Below, piece by piece: positions 10,501 through 22,100 of a stretch of DNA of 64,000 nucleotides. The position numbers were made by a program, and so were the translations under genes. The stretch lies in the NCBI RefSeq assembly GCF_902459465.1, contig NC_047062.1:22821919-22885918 (forward strand). The letters are read 5' to 3'. The notes below the pieces were generated by a model. The model was not told the origin of the DNA, searched no databases, and saw only the letters and a list, made by a program, of their open reading frames with translations. Within the stretch, counting starts at the first letter, position 1. Every line of letters begins with the position of its first letter. The DNA is from Asterias rubens. Lineage: Eukaryota > Echinodermata > Asteroidea > Forcipulatida > Asteriidae.

Positions 10501-13500
10501 TCGGTACGGCACTATAATGGTCCGGTACAGTACAGTACCTTTCGAAACATAGTATACTATTATATACAAACCCTTGCATGACAACATTAACCCACCTCCA
10601 CACAATGCTACCAATTTAGGAGTCAATGGGAGACCTTTGGGACACTTGGTGGCAGCAGACTTACCAGGTAAAATCCATTGCTCTCGGTCATGTGCGCACG
10701 ATCAGAACTACGTAAACAATGGAAATTCACCCGGTAAGTTTGCTGCCACCTAGTGTCCAAAAGTCTCCCATTGCTTTGTGTACATTTTAACTCCCAAAAT
10801 CGCGGGCAGAATAGGTGCGTGCAAGTGCGCTGCTAGGTGTGAAATGTGCCAATATGAATATTTAGAAAATTATAATTAGCAAACAATGGCAAAAGTATTG
10901 GTTATAAAATATTTGAGGATTTCATCTAGATGACATAAAACGTCAACAAAGTACGAGTGCAAACAAATATTAAAAACAACTTATTACTTACGTGTTTATT
11001 TTTTGCTATGACAAAGAGTGAAAATGTATCCTTCTTGAATGACCCAAGTACACATACCGTTTGATCCTGCAGTCCATCTAACGATCATCTCATCCGCACA
11101 AAATGAAAAGTCGGAGAAGGTCAGGTACTGCAGGCGCTTCTTCCCCGTTTCAAAACGGTTGTTGGCAAAGAAAACAATAGCTGCATACTTCCTGCAGAGG
11201 GAAAGTAGGGCTTGATGAAAGTTTTTTTTTGTAAACACAAAAATATTTGGCAAGCTCCTGATGAGAGTGGAATTATACCTAGAATTAGAATTAGAATTTT
11301 ATTGTCCACATCATAAATATACAGCAATTTAGTTTCCATTGGCACATAAGAATAAACCAATTATTAGTTAAAAACAATGATTACAAGGTCATACAGATTA
11401 AAAAGACAGAAATATACACACTCAAATAAAACATTCACCTAAATATGAGCAAATTTATAAAGCAGTCCAGTTAATAAGAAAACCTGCTGTGAACAAACCT
11501 GCAAGTAAATACCCCTATTTCCTTACAGCTGATGTGTTAAATAACTGAATGGAGTTGGGGACAAAGGATTGGCTGTATCGAGTAAGGTTTGTACGAGGAA
11601 CACAAAGTCTAAGACTGGATCTATTAAAAACAATGTGATTAAAAAGGGGGGTTTGTTGGATCTGATAAAATCATATGTACCTTAGATATTGCATGTTCAA
11701 AAAGGATGTTGTCATATGTTGGCAAGGTGAGGCCTATAAAGCACTACAGAGAAGGCAGTTTGTCTGGATGTTCTTCACCTGCCAGAAAAACTTCAAAATA
11801 AGGTCAAAGGAAAGACACATGTTCCTTTGGCCTCAGCGAGGGCGCTATTTGACCTTGTGACGGATAAGCAAGGGGGTTTATTGTAAAAAAAAAAACATAC
11901 TTGGCGAGTTCCTCTGAGAGTAGGAAGTTTGTCTGGATGTTCTTCACCATCGGTCCCTCCATGTCCTCCACTGCTTTGAACACTCTCTTGAAGTTATCAT
12001 ACTGCAGAAATGAAAAGAATTAACAGAGTACGTACAAAAATAAGGTCACGAAAGAAAATAAACCCTCGCAAAGGAAACTCTTATATTTCTCTTGTTGCCT
12101 TCTGACTGACCCTCCGAACAAAGATTTTAACAAAATAAGGACACCAACATAGGGCTACATAGCACAGTTGGAATGTTAATCATCATGAGAACAAATTGAA
12201 TGAGAACTCAATTTCAATTATTTCATTTATGTTCATTCTGGTTTTACCCATTACACACATGTGTGTTAGCATTGTATACTCAGTACTTTCCCCGAGTTCT
12301 GTGAAAAAAATCACAGGGAATTACTCAGGTGGGATTCGTACCCACGACCTTTGCAATTCTAGAGCAGTGTCACAACATCTATTTAAACTTGGGAAAGTAG
12401 TGAGTCTACAGTGAATATGGGTAAAACCAGAATGAATAGAAACTGAATGAGTGTTTAATTTCACCTGTCTTCTGCAGCTTTTGAGGGACACTTTGGTCTT
12501 CTCGCCAATTTCATCCAAATCTTTGCGGTGTTTACTCGACAATTTCTTCCCAAGAATCTCACGAGCCACCAGAGAATCAAGCTCGTAATATCTGCATAAA
12601 AATAATTTTAAAAATCAGTCTGTTTAAAAATGATCTACCATGTAACTGTCATCTCGCAATGGTTTCCATGGAAACATTTTTTTCACCACTAAAGAAATCC
12701 TGGGCACAACCCTGCTAGTAGTAGCCCAACATAATAAATTTAGTCAAATCTAAGTGTGATATAATAATAATAAAAGCCTTTGGGAAAGACTCTGTTAGGG
12801 CTGCTAACTATTTTTTGCATCTAATAGGAATAAATAGGGAGTGTGGAAAAACACTTAACAGGTAACATAAAATTACTTTTCAATTAGCATCTTCTGTATG
12901 TCTGGCGAGATTTGAAACAGAGGTTGATGGGACAAGGTGATCGGGTTACGGAGGTGTTTTTCTATCCCCATGAACATGCGGTAGTTATCCGTCGTGTCAC
13001 TCTTCAGAAGATCGTACTTCAAACCAGCCATCTTCGGTGATAACTTCTGGTAGCGGATTGAGGAAGCATCATGCGCTGCGTAGAGAGAATTAAATGAGAT
13101 TTTGTGTACATGATTAGTTGGGATAATTATTGACAATGTGTGCACTTTTGGTTAAACTGCCCTGTCTAGTATAGAAATATGCCTGCAGGTGTTCGCATGC
13201 ATCATTTTTTGTATAAGTTTAGTAAATGAGTTACCTAAAACATTACACTAGTTACAGTAATTGTAACGCTCAGGCGAGGGAAGACCCGAGCTTTGACCCT
13301 CGCCAGAGCGTTAGGGAAGACCCGAGCTTTGACCCTCGCCAGGCAGAGCGTTACAATTATTGTAACTGCTCATATGTCAGAATGCAAAGGTGACCCAAGA
13401 ATCAGGATGGAGCTTAATAGTTATCTACCTAGGTAAGTCCTAGTCTAGTTACAATTAGTAACCCTCTGATTGACAAGGGTCGTAACACCTGAGCGGTGTT

Positions 13501-14036
13501 CGACCCTCGCCGGAGTGTTAAAATTATTGTAACCAAAACCAAACTAGTGTTAAGTATTACCAAAACCAAACTAATCCTAGACCTAGTTTAAACATGCTAA
13601 ATCCAACTAATTAATTCAATATGCATCAAAATATAAACATATCAATCATTTACAATCATTACTTACATAAACAATGAAAACAGTTAGGGCTTAGGCCTAC
13701 ACGTACAACAATACAATAATGCACTTGCTTTGCAGAAACTTGAGATAATGTTTTTCTTGACTTCAGAAGGCAAATCATTGTGCAATCGAAAAACTCGATT
13801 CTCTGGGTTGAACAAGGCTTCAATTCCACAAAATAACCAATGCTAATTTTAAATTAAATAGGTTACATTTACCAAAAATGCAAACCATTCATTTACACAC
13901 ATTACAAATTATGTGTTGTTACGAGAAATATTGAGATAAACTCACACGAATATCCCTCCAGCCAGAGTTCGTAAACCTCAACATCGACGAAGGTTGTATT
14001 CCCAACAAAAATGTTCACTGATATTAATTCAGCCAT
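7584..14036 (-). CDS. FIBP: FIBP, acidic FGF intracellular-binding protein
   Basis: Orthologue of the intracellular protein that binds FGF1 after its uptake; the family is a single-domain, mostly helical protein of about 360 aa. Coding exons, minus strand: 13946-14036, 12877-13075, 12465-12591, 11901-12001, 11058-11191, 9853-9961, 9433-9502, 9165-9251, 8514-8614, 7584-7662. All junction phases agree and the total is 1098 nt (365 aa plus stop), against 357-364 aa in human. The start gives [16 protein letters not shown], matching the family's N-terminal IFVGNTT. Strong family blocks are [61 protein letters not shown] and the end LDRYMTTL...MYHS. It lies downstream of PRPF39 on the same strand with its own promoter. 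Confidence 0.97.
10624..10773. repeat. MITE with 40-bp inverted ends and CTCF-like motifs
   Basis: Left arm begins CAATGGGAGACCTTTGGGAC and the right arm ends with its inverse (CCAAAAGTCTCCCATTG). Total 150 bp in a FIBP intron. Each arm carries a GGTGGCAG-containing motif (10640-10655 on +, 10743-10758 on -). Confidence 0.8.
11276..11500. repeat. LINE-type 3' tail with (GAATTA)n
   Basis: A GAATTAGAATTAGAATTTTATTG run followed by CACATCATAAATATACA resembles the short-repeat 3' end of CR1/L2-type LINEs. No coding sequence is left. In a FIBP intron. Confidence 0.4.
12225..12440. repeat. SINE pair, head-to-head
   Basis: 12225-12380 is a minus-strand SINE with B-box (GGGATTCGTACCC on +) and the TGCAATTCTAGAGCAGTG block. 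Directly after it, 12384-12437 is a + strand tail of the same family (GGGAAAGTAGTGAGTCTACA ... GGGTAAAACCAGAATGAAT). Both outer ends carry complementary GGTTTTACCCAT/ATGGGTAAAACC. Confidence 0.65.
13255..13535. repeat. Small hairpin elements with internal duplication
   Basis: AGCGTTAGGGAAGACCCGAG-type units (GACCCGAGCTTTGACCCTCG) occur twice in a row at about 13281-13350, flanked by the inverted pair GTAATTGTAACGCTC / GAGCGTTACAATTATTG. A related, diverged unit is at 13470-13535. FIBP intron 1. Confidence 0.6.
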
Positions 14037-14220
14037 CTTTTAATAGTGCCACTGTTGAGAATAAGGTAAGACACGTACAGAATTCTGAGCTCGAAACCAC
14101 CTCCCGAAGTTCGGCAGACGACCCAAACGAGGGAACCCCTACAAAATGGCCGCCACACAGCAGAATGATGTCATAAATAAGTGACGTCATCGACCGCAAG
14201 GTCGGGATTCCCTCCATGTG
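14037..14220 (-). promoter_or_regulatory. FIBP promoter with CRE pair and YY1-like site
   Basis: A perfect CRE palindrome TGACGTCA is at 14182-14189 and a near-CRE TGATGTCA at 14166-14173, about 130-150 bp upstream of the FIBP ATG. AAAATGGCCGCC at about 14143 resembles a YY1 site. No TATA box is evident. Binding is inferred from motifs only. Confidence 0.5.
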
Positions 14221-16141
14221 TTTGATTTTTGTTTTACTCGCGAAAGGAAAAGGAAATTGCTTTCCTAAATAATTAATCAATTAAAATATAATTCAGTTAA
14301 AAAAATTTGCAACTATGCTTCCTATTTCCCCTCGAGAATTAATTGTCATGTGCAAAAAAACGGCATAAAAACTTTATTTCTTATGATTTTACCCAATCAG
14401 ACCATATTTTTTCCTATTACTCAACCCATACCCAAACCCCAACCCTTGGCCTAACCATAACCCTCTTTAATTGCAATAAGAAATCATGAAAAGTGTTTTG
14501 CATATTAGTCTTTTATTATTAAAATTAACTAAAAGTCATTGGTAAAATATCAAGCACAAAACGAATTTCAACATGCTCTTCAATTTGCTCTTCCACAAAC
14601 CAATGACAACTAACGACAACAAAATAACACACAGACAACGAATGAATGTTCTCTTCAGTATTTTTATTTGAAAAAGTACAGAAAATGAAGAAACACAAGA
14701 CAGTTTGAAATAATAACATAATGGCGGGGAAAAAACGATGCATCTTTAATAGAAGTGAGTTTGTTTCATCATGTCAGGCAAAGCAAATAAGTTGTTTTGG
14801 TCTTCATCAAAAAAAGTTTAAATTAACCTACGTTTGAAGTGGTGGCTGTGGCTGTTGATCACCTGATGTGATTCAAAATCAAGTAGTAAATACCTTTAAC
14901 AGAAAAACTGTCGTCACGCTCAAATTACAACTAAAACCATGAAAGAGCAAGTTTTGTAACATTCCCTTAGAGAAAGACTCTACTGCCGCTAGGGTCGAAT
15001 TGTCGGGGCATTATCTGTTTTTTGCATAATACCATAGGTCCTTTTGGTTGGTAAGGAGTTTGCTACAGCATGTTCTATTTTCACATTCCCTGAATGTTGT
15101 AAAATTAAAACCCTACTGAGCAAAGGTTTGTGGAACTGAACTAATACAAAAGCAAAATATTACCTAATGAATAAAAATAACCACAAGCACGTTTAATGTT
15201 ATACTTATGGTATTTTAATGCATTTCATACTCAACATGGGTTCTTTAAAACTTCATGAACGTTATACCATTAAAGACAAAAAAACCTAGTCCATATTCAT
15301 GACTACACTACATTTTGAACAATCTCCAGCAAATACTGTTTTTTTTCTTATTATTAACTTAAGAGTCATCATCTAACAATGGTGTTCTCATCATGATACC
15401 AGTTGAGTGAGTTTCAAATAAATTCTGGAATGAACAAAAGAAAAATTTACTAGATCGGGATTTGAACCTGCTACATCCAGATTAACGTGCTGGCACTCTT
15501 ACCAAAGATACCTTCGTTTGGGTGCCATTCAGAAGCTATTCAACCTGTAACTGCCATACAGGTAAAACATATTACTTCTTAAATATATTTTACAAGCTGA
15601 ATTTGCTAATGATTTTAAGTCTCACTGGCCGACCGAATAACATAAACAATACATTCTCATAACAAATGCAAACAAATGAACCAGTGTACTTGTTTGTTTA
15701 TACAAATTGACCCAAGTTAATAGACTGTGCCAGTCTCGCACGTATTCAATTAATTGGACTAAACCCGGTTCATACTTCATGCCAATACGAAGCAATTATT
15801 AATTAATGACCAATGTTTAACCAATGTTTGTATGAGAGAGATTGGCTTTTGCCGGCTTGGTGTTGATATCCCTTTGTGGGAGTTTGCCGAGTTCCCTTGA
15901 TGGGAAGATTATCTTAACACAAACAAGGGACCATGGTCCAAAAGCAATTTGATTACATGCGAGACTTGCACAGTCAAATCCTTAATAGGTCATCAAGAAG
16001 TGTAACAGTCTAACAGTGCAGCAGAAAAAAAGCAATCATCCAGTTGGTTGATCTACTCTGCTGTAGCATGGGACTATGGTTTCACAAGTTAAGCCAGTAT
16101 CTTCACAGACATCATAATGATAAGGTGAGGTGAGGCTTATG
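14221..16141. other. Spacer between FIBP promoter and PRPF39 stop
   Basis: Contains the presumed 3' UTR of PRPF39 (minus strand) and repeat debris, including a minus-strand tRNA-like SINE fragment at about 15450-15545 (GGGATTTGAACC on +) and a partial GGTTCATACTTC-type MITE end near 15770. No convincing open frame. Confidence 0.5.
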
Positions 16142-19100
16142 TTAACGTGGGTAGTAACCCTGGTTGAAGTTTCCCCAGGCTTGTTGGTACTGCTGGTACT
16201 GCTGTAAAGAGAGAGGTCAAAGATGATAAAAGACTGCCCATATACCAAACTGCTCTTTGATTGACACAATTGGTTTCAAAATTTGGCCAGCGCCCGATTT
16301 TATGGAGATGCTTCAACACAAAAAAGAAGCTCAGCACAAGAGCTATGATTACCAGTGGAAATACCATCTCACATGTACCATCTCCGACCAAAATCATTTC
16401 TGCCAGTCTAAAATTTATCAAGCAATATTTTTTGCTTTTAAAGCAGCTCTATGAAAAAGACAACAAAGGTGGAGGGGAGACAGTGTGGCCATGAACGGCA
16501 CGACACATTGTACAGTAGGCCTGACACTTTACGGAGGCATTGGAGTTGATTGCCTCAATGCCACCTGGTCATTGCCTTGGTGCCCTTGAAATGCTCCAGT
16601 AGAAATTTACAAGTTTCTCGTAAGGTGCCCTTTACCAAGGAGAAAATGCATTGGTGCCCTTGCCCTTTCAAAAACCATACAGGCCTGGCACTGTATTGTG
16701 ACGGGATACTTCCAAACAAATTTACCTGATTGTAGTTGTTATTGGGAGGTGCATTGTAACCGCCTGGTCCCGGAGGGGGCCCATAACTAGGAGGAGGACC
16801 CTGTGGGCCGTACGGGGCCCCCTGGTTGTAGTTGCCCCAGGCGGCAGCATTCTGGCCCGCTTGTTGCGGAGACTGTGAGTAGTCCGCTGGTCCGTTGTAG
16901 GGCTGGGCTGGTGGCATCTGTCCCTGGGGTGGCGTTGAAGTGACCGCGGGGGTCTTGGCTGGTGTCGTCGACGGCGTTGCAGCAGCTGCAGTGGTTGTGG
17001 TCTCTTTCTTGGCCTTCTTCTCCGGTTGGGTCGGAGTGCTGCAACGAAAAACAAAGAATTACAGTAAGCATATTGAACAAAGGACAAAACACAAACTAAG
17101 TTATCATGCCATTTGAACTGATTTTTCCCCCCGAATCATTACCACAGCCCTCTCTGAAAACAAAAACTTATTTTTCTTAAAATAAAATGATAACTTGTTT
17201 AGAATACCCGTGTACAGAGTTCAAGTCAGACCCTCTCTTCCATGCTGGAAATGCATTGCTCTTGTGAACTGGTCTGGCTGGTCTCTCTACAGCAGAAGTA
17301 GCATGAGCGCCGGGCGACTGGGACTTTGAATTACCACTGGTTTCACTGAAAAACATGGAATTTTCAGCAGCATACAATTTTTGCTTTTGTTGCGTTCGAT
17401 TTTCCAATTTTTTTTACCATGAGCATCTTTATACCATGTATTATGTGCAAATGTGCGACCATATATTTTTTCAACGTTACCAATATTGGCCACACCTTTC
17501 AAAAGGTTTGGTTGCTTTTAGTACGACACAAACGTCCACAGATTTATATTAAACTTACATGGTTTAAAGATAATGATGGTAGAAAATTTTCCCTAAATTA
17601 TTTCTTGCTTAGGTGCGGTAGTTTTTGAGAAATGAGTAAAACAATTTCACTAAAATAATTTTCGTCTCAGTGAGATGAAAACTATTTTAGCATATACAAC
17701 GGTTTTACGCAACTCTCCCAAAAACATTTCTCGCTGTGATTTTTGTTTTGTTTTTTTCTCAAAAACTTGACGACTTTATGAAGATAAATTTTATTACATG
17801 CATCTTCATTAACACTGAGTGAGGGATTCATGTCATGGGCAAAATCTTGAAAATTAATGAGGATTTTAGTAAAATTCACAAGCGGAATGGTGGGAAGGGT
17901 AGTTTCCCTACTTACGTTGCCTCCGCAGTTCTCTTTTTGCTTGCAGCTTGTAGGATCTCCAGCTGTCCCTTCAGTAACTCCTGGTGTTCCTCATACGCAG
18001 TTTGTAATCTGGGGTAGGAATCAAAGAGAAAATCAATCCATTCTTCAATGATCATTTTTCCCAACTTCAGTGCCCAATGTCATGGCTCTGCTTACCATAA
18101 GCACAGAACTGCGCTTGCCGAAGTAGGGAATTCTGTACTTACGTCAAGCATGTTTCACGTTTAGCTGGGAACTACGTGCGCGAGTGTTCTCCATGTTACC
18201 GAGCATTCTTCGCTTACATGGCTAGCGCAGAAATTTGGTGCTTGCGCGTAAGCCATTGTCAGTGCAGACCTTGGTGGTAAGCAGAGCCATGTTCTTTGAA
18301 TGGCGCAACCTTTAATCTAGTAACAGATGATTCTATCACAGATGTTAAATTAGACGTGCAAATGGATAAAAACTCACTTAGACACATCAGTTCCGAAGTC
18401 CATCAGGTATGTGAGTCGCCGCTGGGAGAACTTCATCTTGTTGTCCACACTGGTGCTGGACTGTTCTCCCTTCTGGAAGAGATCCAGGATGATGGGCTCA
18501 TTGTTGGGAATCTGCTGGATCTCCAGGTCCAGTAGCTGCAGGTACACTCTGGATTTATCCTACAGGTTATCAACAACAAAATAATGCAAATTCAACATCT
18601 ATTAAGCAGTTGCTGTACCCACTGCTACAACATGTAATTCGAACTGCCTCAAGCTACCGGGCAATCTCCTGGTCTAGTTGGTAAGACACTGATCTAGAAT
18701 TGCAAAGGTCGATGGTTTGAATCCCAGCGGGTAGTATGCCTGTGAGTTTGTTTTTCACAAATCTCTGGAAAGTACTGAGTATATAGTCAGGGTTCTCCCC
18801 ACGTACAAGCTAGCGTATCGGACCCCACGCCGTAGGGGGCTTCGCGCTTCGCGCTCGCATGCTGGGATTGTGAACATCCAAAATTAAAAGCCCCACAGTT
18901 TTGAAAAATCCTGGGGAGAACCCTGATAGTGCTAACACACATCGGTGTAAATGGGTAAAACCAAAATGAATATTCTTACAGTAGAGGTTGATTTGATTTC
19001 TTAATGAGAATAGTGACAATGATGTTGATTGATAAAAGTGAAGCTCAGTGATTCTCATGGCGCTCCAACTTTATTGACCCTGGGCACAGCTTCATAGAGC

Positions 19101-22100
19101 TGCTTAAGCACTAAAAGTAGCACAACATATAATGCGTATCTCTGATAACCAAATGGTGTACTGACCTTTGCCTCTTCAAGAACTTCATACAGCACCTTCC
19201 TGGCACTCATCACATCATTGAGAACCTGCATGCAACAAAAGAAAGATGAATAACGTACAATTTTCCATTCATATTGCACTTTGTTATTACTAGTACTTTG
19301 TTGTCTCTGTTAGCGCTTCATAATTTTATACATAACTGAGGTTCTCTTTACTGGCACTGGACATAAAAGTGCCCCATACTATAAATACAGGAAAACTGGT
19401 ATGCCCCTTCACGCACAAAGTTTAAGCCCTCATGTTTACTGGTATAAACATTACACCAAGTTGGAGGGTTACAGTCCGGTTCATTTTTCCTGCGAACGCT
19501 TCATACAAAGCAAATTTTCTTGTGTCATCAAAATTCGTTTGACATTTGCATTTGCATGAAGTATGAACCAGGCTTAATTTCACAGATACACCCGCACTGA
19601 CCTTTGCGTAATATCTGGACAGCTTGGAGCTCAAGAAGAATTTGATCTGTTGCTGATTGTGCGCCGTGATGCGATTCTTCAAGATGTCCACCACCCCCTC
19701 TTTGTTGTTGACCCGGCGTTCCAGGCTCACTCGTTCCAGGGTCACCATGATGAGTTCCGGCAAGTTCTCCTCCAGCTTCTTGAGGACCTCCTTGGCTATG
19801 TTCATGTTCCCTATCAAACAAAATAATAATAATAACAATAATACTAGGTTCTCATATAGCGTTTATCAAACCCCTGGGGTGTATCAAAGCGCTTATTATT
19901 TTGTCTTGTTTGTTGTTAAATAATTTTAAGCGTTTTTGTCTGTACTGTATGAATCATGGCCAGTTTTAATTTCCCCAGTGTGGGATAATAAAGTTCTTAT
20001 CTTATCTTATCTTATCTTATATGGAGCTACGTTTTGAAGTATGAGGCCTACTCTTCAAAGCACCATGTAATGGTTTTACAAGGTGCTGTGGCGCAATACG
20101 CAGCCAATCAAACCAGGATTACCGGGGAGAACCCCCTTCTCTTTAAGTTAAGCTCACTTATTTCTTTTAAGCTTGTTACAAAACACATGGGACCAATGGC
20201 TGAACATCTCATCCGAAGGACGAAGCATCATGGTTAAGAGCGAGCAACAGTATTCAACCTTCAATTACCACTTTAAGCGTTTTAGTAAATTGCTGAATTA
20301 ACAGATACTTTTTAACAGAAATACATCTTAGGGGATCAGGTTGGCTCAGTGTTTTTTTCTTTCCCTGCCTTCCATGAATCCCACCTCAGAAGAGAACCTT
20401 GCATATGGATTGGGTTTTCAGTCCCGAGCTGGACCCAATTTCATGGCTCTGCTTTATCATATTACCAAAGAATCAACACTTACAGAAGCAGGGATTTCCA
20501 CGCTTACGCCACACATATTTCACAAGTTAGCAGGGAATTTTTGCTTGTGCTTGTGCATACTAAGTTTTTATGCCAAAAATTATTTTCAGCAATTACCAAT
20601 AGTGTCCAGTACTTTAACAGATAACCAGATTCATTGAATGAGGCTTCACAAGAAAGACCATACCTTGTTTTTCCTCGAATGCTGCCCAGCGAAGGTGAAT
20701 ACTTGGTTTTCTGGGAAGATGGATGTTGCAGGCTCGTCTGTAGACTGAGCTCACACCCTCAATGCTGTGCGGCTCAAGGTACTTGGCGTACTGCGATGTT
20801 AAAAAATAATAATAATAATGGATTCTTATATAGCACACATATCCTTCATTCAGTGATGCTCAAGGCACTTTATCATAGTATTTTCCAGCAAAGAACATAG
20901 TATTTTCCTGCATGGACATATTTGCTCCGTATTTTTGGACGTCTTACAAAACGTGACAAACTTTTGAAATGAAATTTCCACTTGTTAGTTTTAAGTATAC
21001 ATTTATATATGATTTAAAAATAACAATCAAACGATTAGGAGACCGAGGGTAGGGTCAAGGCAAACGAGAGACCAGTGGGACTCATGGATCCTACCTTCAT
21101 CCAGAACTCCTCATAGAGAGCACAGGCCACTAGGCAGCGCTCATACAGGATCAAAACTCTCTCGTGGGTGCCGTTGGTCGTCTCAAAGTCCAGATACTCC
21201 CGCCAGTTCTTCAGCTGGGACTTCTCAAGGGGCTTGGCGTGGAAGTAAGGTCTTCTTATCTGCAAATACACATCAAATAAATGTAAACTTAATACATTTA
21301 GTCTAGTAGCAATGCCAATAAACAAGCCAGTTACAAAGGGAAGACAGAGGTTGAGCTATGTCGGTGTCCTGAGGAGAGATGCTGGGGCAGAGACCACAAC
21401 AAAGTTGGCTGCCTGCATAAAGGACAGGGAAGATTTGAGTCAACACCGGGGATCCCGCCTACGGGCGACACGATGATGAATTATTTGCATGGTCACAAGT
21501 TGACGCTCAAACTTGATGCACGTGACTGAAGACTTTGGGACAAATTTGGGCAAAGCAAGGTACCATTGTGCCATACACATTCACCAAAAATTGTGTAAGA
21601 GTCATCGTAATTATGCAAAAGCTTGCTTGTTTAGAACTCAAAATAAATGATGTCAAACTTCGAGGTCGTGTGCCGGCAGTATGCCACGTAATACGCAGAG
21701 CACCTTCGGGCGGTACGAGTGCTAAAGGGTTAAGCCCAGTTCATACTTCCTGCGAATGCGATACGAATGTTAACGTCACAAATTCGCAACAAATAATTCG
21801 CAGCACTTCAACTCTGCTCAACTCACTTGGGAATACCGCTGCGAAAGGAGGGTTGTGACGTCAAATCCACGTCAAATTTGCTTCGCATTCGCAGGGAGTA
21901 TGAACCGGGCTTTAAGCAGCTCTTGAAATTTGGCCAAGGTTAAACTCACCCCTTCCTCATAAGCCCATCTTTTACTGACTTCCTGCTCTGTCAGGCGATA
22001 GATGGTCAGACGTGATTCGATTACTTTCTTTCGGATAGCTTCATTCTCTTCGTCGACTTGCTGTTAACAAAAGAAAAAATGACAACAAAAAGTTCACAAA

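Noticed and set aside
13260-13380. CRISPR-like short direct repeats
   Set aside because: Only two copies without spacers, in an animal intron; a duplicated hairpin MITE.
16722-17092. Two other minus frames over the Pro/Gln-rich exon (Arg-rich and His-rich)
   Set aside because: Only the third frame ([15 protein letters not shown]...) connects in phase to both neighbouring PRPF39 exons.
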